Of a DNA stretch of 64,000 nucleotides, positions 62,980 through 64,000 are shown in pieces. The stretch covers positions 62,001 to 126,000 of the forward strand of contig BDSU01000039.1 in assembly GCA_002897675.1 (NCBI GenBank), given 5' to 3'. Source of the DNA: a bacterium BMS3Abin02. Its GTDB lineage: Bacteria > Actinomycetota > Acidimicrobiia > Spongiisociales > UBA4744. The first letter of the stretch is position 1; every line of letters begins with the position of its first letter. Both the position numbers and the translations under genes were made by a program. The notes beneath the pieces are model-generated. The model worked only from the letters and a program-made list of their open reading frames with translations, was not told where the DNA came from and ran no database searches.

Positions 62980-63222
62980 TCAGCGGTAGCTGGTCGTCAT
63001 CAAGAACCCGCCTGCGATGGCCACCAGGCCGATCCAGAGGCCCCACCCACCGAAGAGCGGGAAAACGTAGTTGAGGACGACCAGCACCACCCCGAGACCC
63101 ATCAGCGCGAACATGGTGATGACGTACCAGCGAGGTGACGGAGGTTTGCGTTTGGGCGCAGGATGTGCAGGGCCGTGGGACTCGACCTGACGTTTCTTCT
63201 TTCGTGTCTTCGACTTCGGCAT
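62980..63222 (-). CDS. crgA: cell division protein CrgA, copy 1
   Basis: This 80-residue protein has a basic start MPKSKTRKKKRQ, a Pro-rich linker and two helices (WYVITMFALMGLGVVLVVLN; GLWIGLVAIAGGFLMTTSYR). CrgA interacts with the divisome of Actinobacteria; mycobacterial Rv0011c lies in the same neighbourhood. The start at 63222 follows TATTCT by seven bases and has no ribosome site. Confidence 0.85.
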   Translation of the reverse strand: MPKSKTRKKKRQVESHGPAHPAPKRKPPSPRWYVITMFALMGLGVVLVVLNYVFPLFGGWGLWIGLVAIAGGFLMTTSYR

Positions 63223-63229
63223 GACCACA

Positions 63230-63235
63230 AGAATA
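63230..63235 (-). promoter_or_regulatory. -10 box of crgA copy 1
   Basis: Minus-strand TATTCT, then seven bases and ATG. The second copy has TACTCT at the same distance. Confidence 0.45.
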
Positions 63236-63445
63236 GTCGTCAGGCGACGAGGGAGGCGCAGTCTGCATCCTGAACGACGACGGCATTTCGGATCAGACCG
63301 TCGAGAGGGTTTTCTGCACGGGCGGAGGAAACACTTCCTGTCACGTGCGATCGATCGACGCGGTCACGGTGGAGGAGGATCGCAGGATTACACCTCGGGT
63401 CTGTCCGATCGATCCACCGAACCGACCCTGCGGCCTTGGGGTAGT

Positions 63446-63688
63446 TCAGCGGTAGCTGGTTGTCATCAAGAACCCGCCTGCGATGGCCGCCAGGCCGATC
63501 CAGTGGCCCCACCCACCGAAGATCTGCAAAACGTGGCTGAGGAGGGCGAACAGAACCCCGAAACCCATGAGCGAGAACATGGTGATGACGTACCGTCGAG
63601 ATGATGGAGGTTTGCGTTTGGGCGCAGGGCGTGCAGAGCCGTGCGAGTCGGACTGACGTTTCTTCTTTCGTGTCTTCGACCTGGGCAT
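63446..63688 (-). CDS. crgA: cell division protein CrgA, copy 2
   Basis: This 80-residue protein starts MPRSKTRKKKRQ and has two helices (RRYVITMFSLMGFGVLFALL; GHWIGLAAIAGGFLMTTSYR). It is very similar to copy 1, and the last 12 residues are identical. The stop regions share a long, nearly identical DNA stretch. The start at 63688 follows TACTCT by seven bases. A longer frame upstream is not conserved in copy 1. Confidence 0.83.
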   Translation of the reverse strand: MPRSKTRKKKRQSDSHGSARPAPKRKPPSSRRYVITMFSLMGFGVLFALLSHVLQIFGGWGHWIGLAAIAGGFLMTTSYR

Positions 63689-63695
63689 GGCTACA

Positions 63696-63701
63696 AGAGT
63701 A
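63696..63701 (-). promoter_or_regulatory. -10 box of crgA copy 2
   Basis: Minus-strand TACTCT, then seven bases and ATG 63688, matching the arrangement at copy 1. Confidence 0.45.
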
Positions 63702-63724
63702 GTGGTACTCGAGATTTCAGCGGG

Positions 63725-63992
63725 CTGAAACACCCGCGGGAGTCGCGGTCGGGTTCGTGGGTGTAGAGCAACTATCGGATCCGGCGATTGCGGAACCGGT
63801 GGAACGTGAACGCGATGCGTTGAGTGGGCGTGGTCGGGTCGTTGGGGTTCTCGTCCGTTGGCGATGTGTGGGTGGCCGCGCTGCGATCCGGCTCCACATC
63901 GGTCGATTCGGGTCGCCGTCTCCGACGTCGATCAGGGTTTCATCGGCGAGTCCGATCAGCAGCTCACGGACGTGGAGAGGGTCCGTCTTCAC
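63725..63992 (-). mobile_element. possible transposase remnant (ISL3-like), internally deleted and frameshifted
   Basis: On the minus strand the right end encodes VRELLIGLADETLIDVGDGD, resembling the first residues of ISL3-type transposases. In another frame further left RIAFTFHRFRNRRIR, a stop, then LLYTHEPDRDS resembles their last residues (..FRNYRIRALLYAG..). The central catalytic region is absent. No terminal inverted repeat was identified, and the element may continue past the window edge. Confidence 0.4.
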
Positions 63993-64000
63993 AGGGGCTC

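Overview
The window is a high-GC actinobacterial chromosome segment centred on the replication origin. The order yidC-yidD-rnpA-rpmH | dnaA-dnaN-recF-dciA-gyrB-gyrA-DUF3566, flanked by trxB-trxA-cwlM and parB-parA-rsmG-jag, is the arrangement known around oriC in Mycobacterium and other Actinobacteria. Lineage-typical genes support this: inositol-1-phosphate synthase with an adjacent PadR regulator, CrgA, DUF3566, a CwlM-like protein and an F420-type FrhB protein. The organism cannot be named from the sequence; a deep-branching, Acidimicrobiia-like lineage would fit, as an inference. Most genes left of about 45.5 kb read leftward and most genes right of it read rightward, that is, away from the origin.

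Left arm, read leftward: a 3-hydroxyacyl-CoA dehydrogenase cut by the window edge; the rpsF-ssb-rpsR-rplI-dnaB operon; panB with a DUF192 lipoprotein; small metabolic genes; padR-ino1; nfo and pyrE; uppS; a hemolysin-III membrane protein; a broken GNAT gene; an amidase; a DUF4388 protein; Xaa-Pro aminopeptidase; a ferritin-VIT1 metal transporter; and an arginine cluster in two operons (argR-argG-argH and argC-argJ-argB-argD). Both arginine promoters carry the same 27-bp operator-like element. argF is missing, and an S9 peptidase on the opposite strand sits in its usual place. Then come cca, pilT, an HDAC-like deacetylase, a GNAT protein and DegV.

Origin block: a stand-alone MviN-type pseudokinase, an ECF sigma factor, its anti-sigma factor, a small membrane protein, trxB, trxA and a CwlM-like pseudo-amidase read rightward. 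parB-parA-rsmG-jag-yidC-yidD-rnpA-rpmH read leftward, with a parS site at the rsmG start. rnpA starts inside rpmH in another frame, an overlap known from Thermus. DnaA boxes lie on both sides of dnaA. The dnaA-dnaN gap ends in a DnaA box followed by CTA repeats that match the DnaA-trio unwinding element.

Right arm: gyrase genes; DUF3566; a DLW-39-like small protein; a TetR-controlled hydrolase whose operator lies between the -35 and -10 boxes; an F420-type FrhB protein with a small unknown partner; tRNA-Ile and tRNA-Ala; a methyltransferase; a thiolase; and a tandem pair of crgA genes beside a transposase remnant. Many genes have a -10 box only 6-9 bases before the start codon and no ribosome binding site, so leaderless or nearly leaderless mRNAs appear common. 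I saw no CRISPR array, no intact mobile element and no rRNA.
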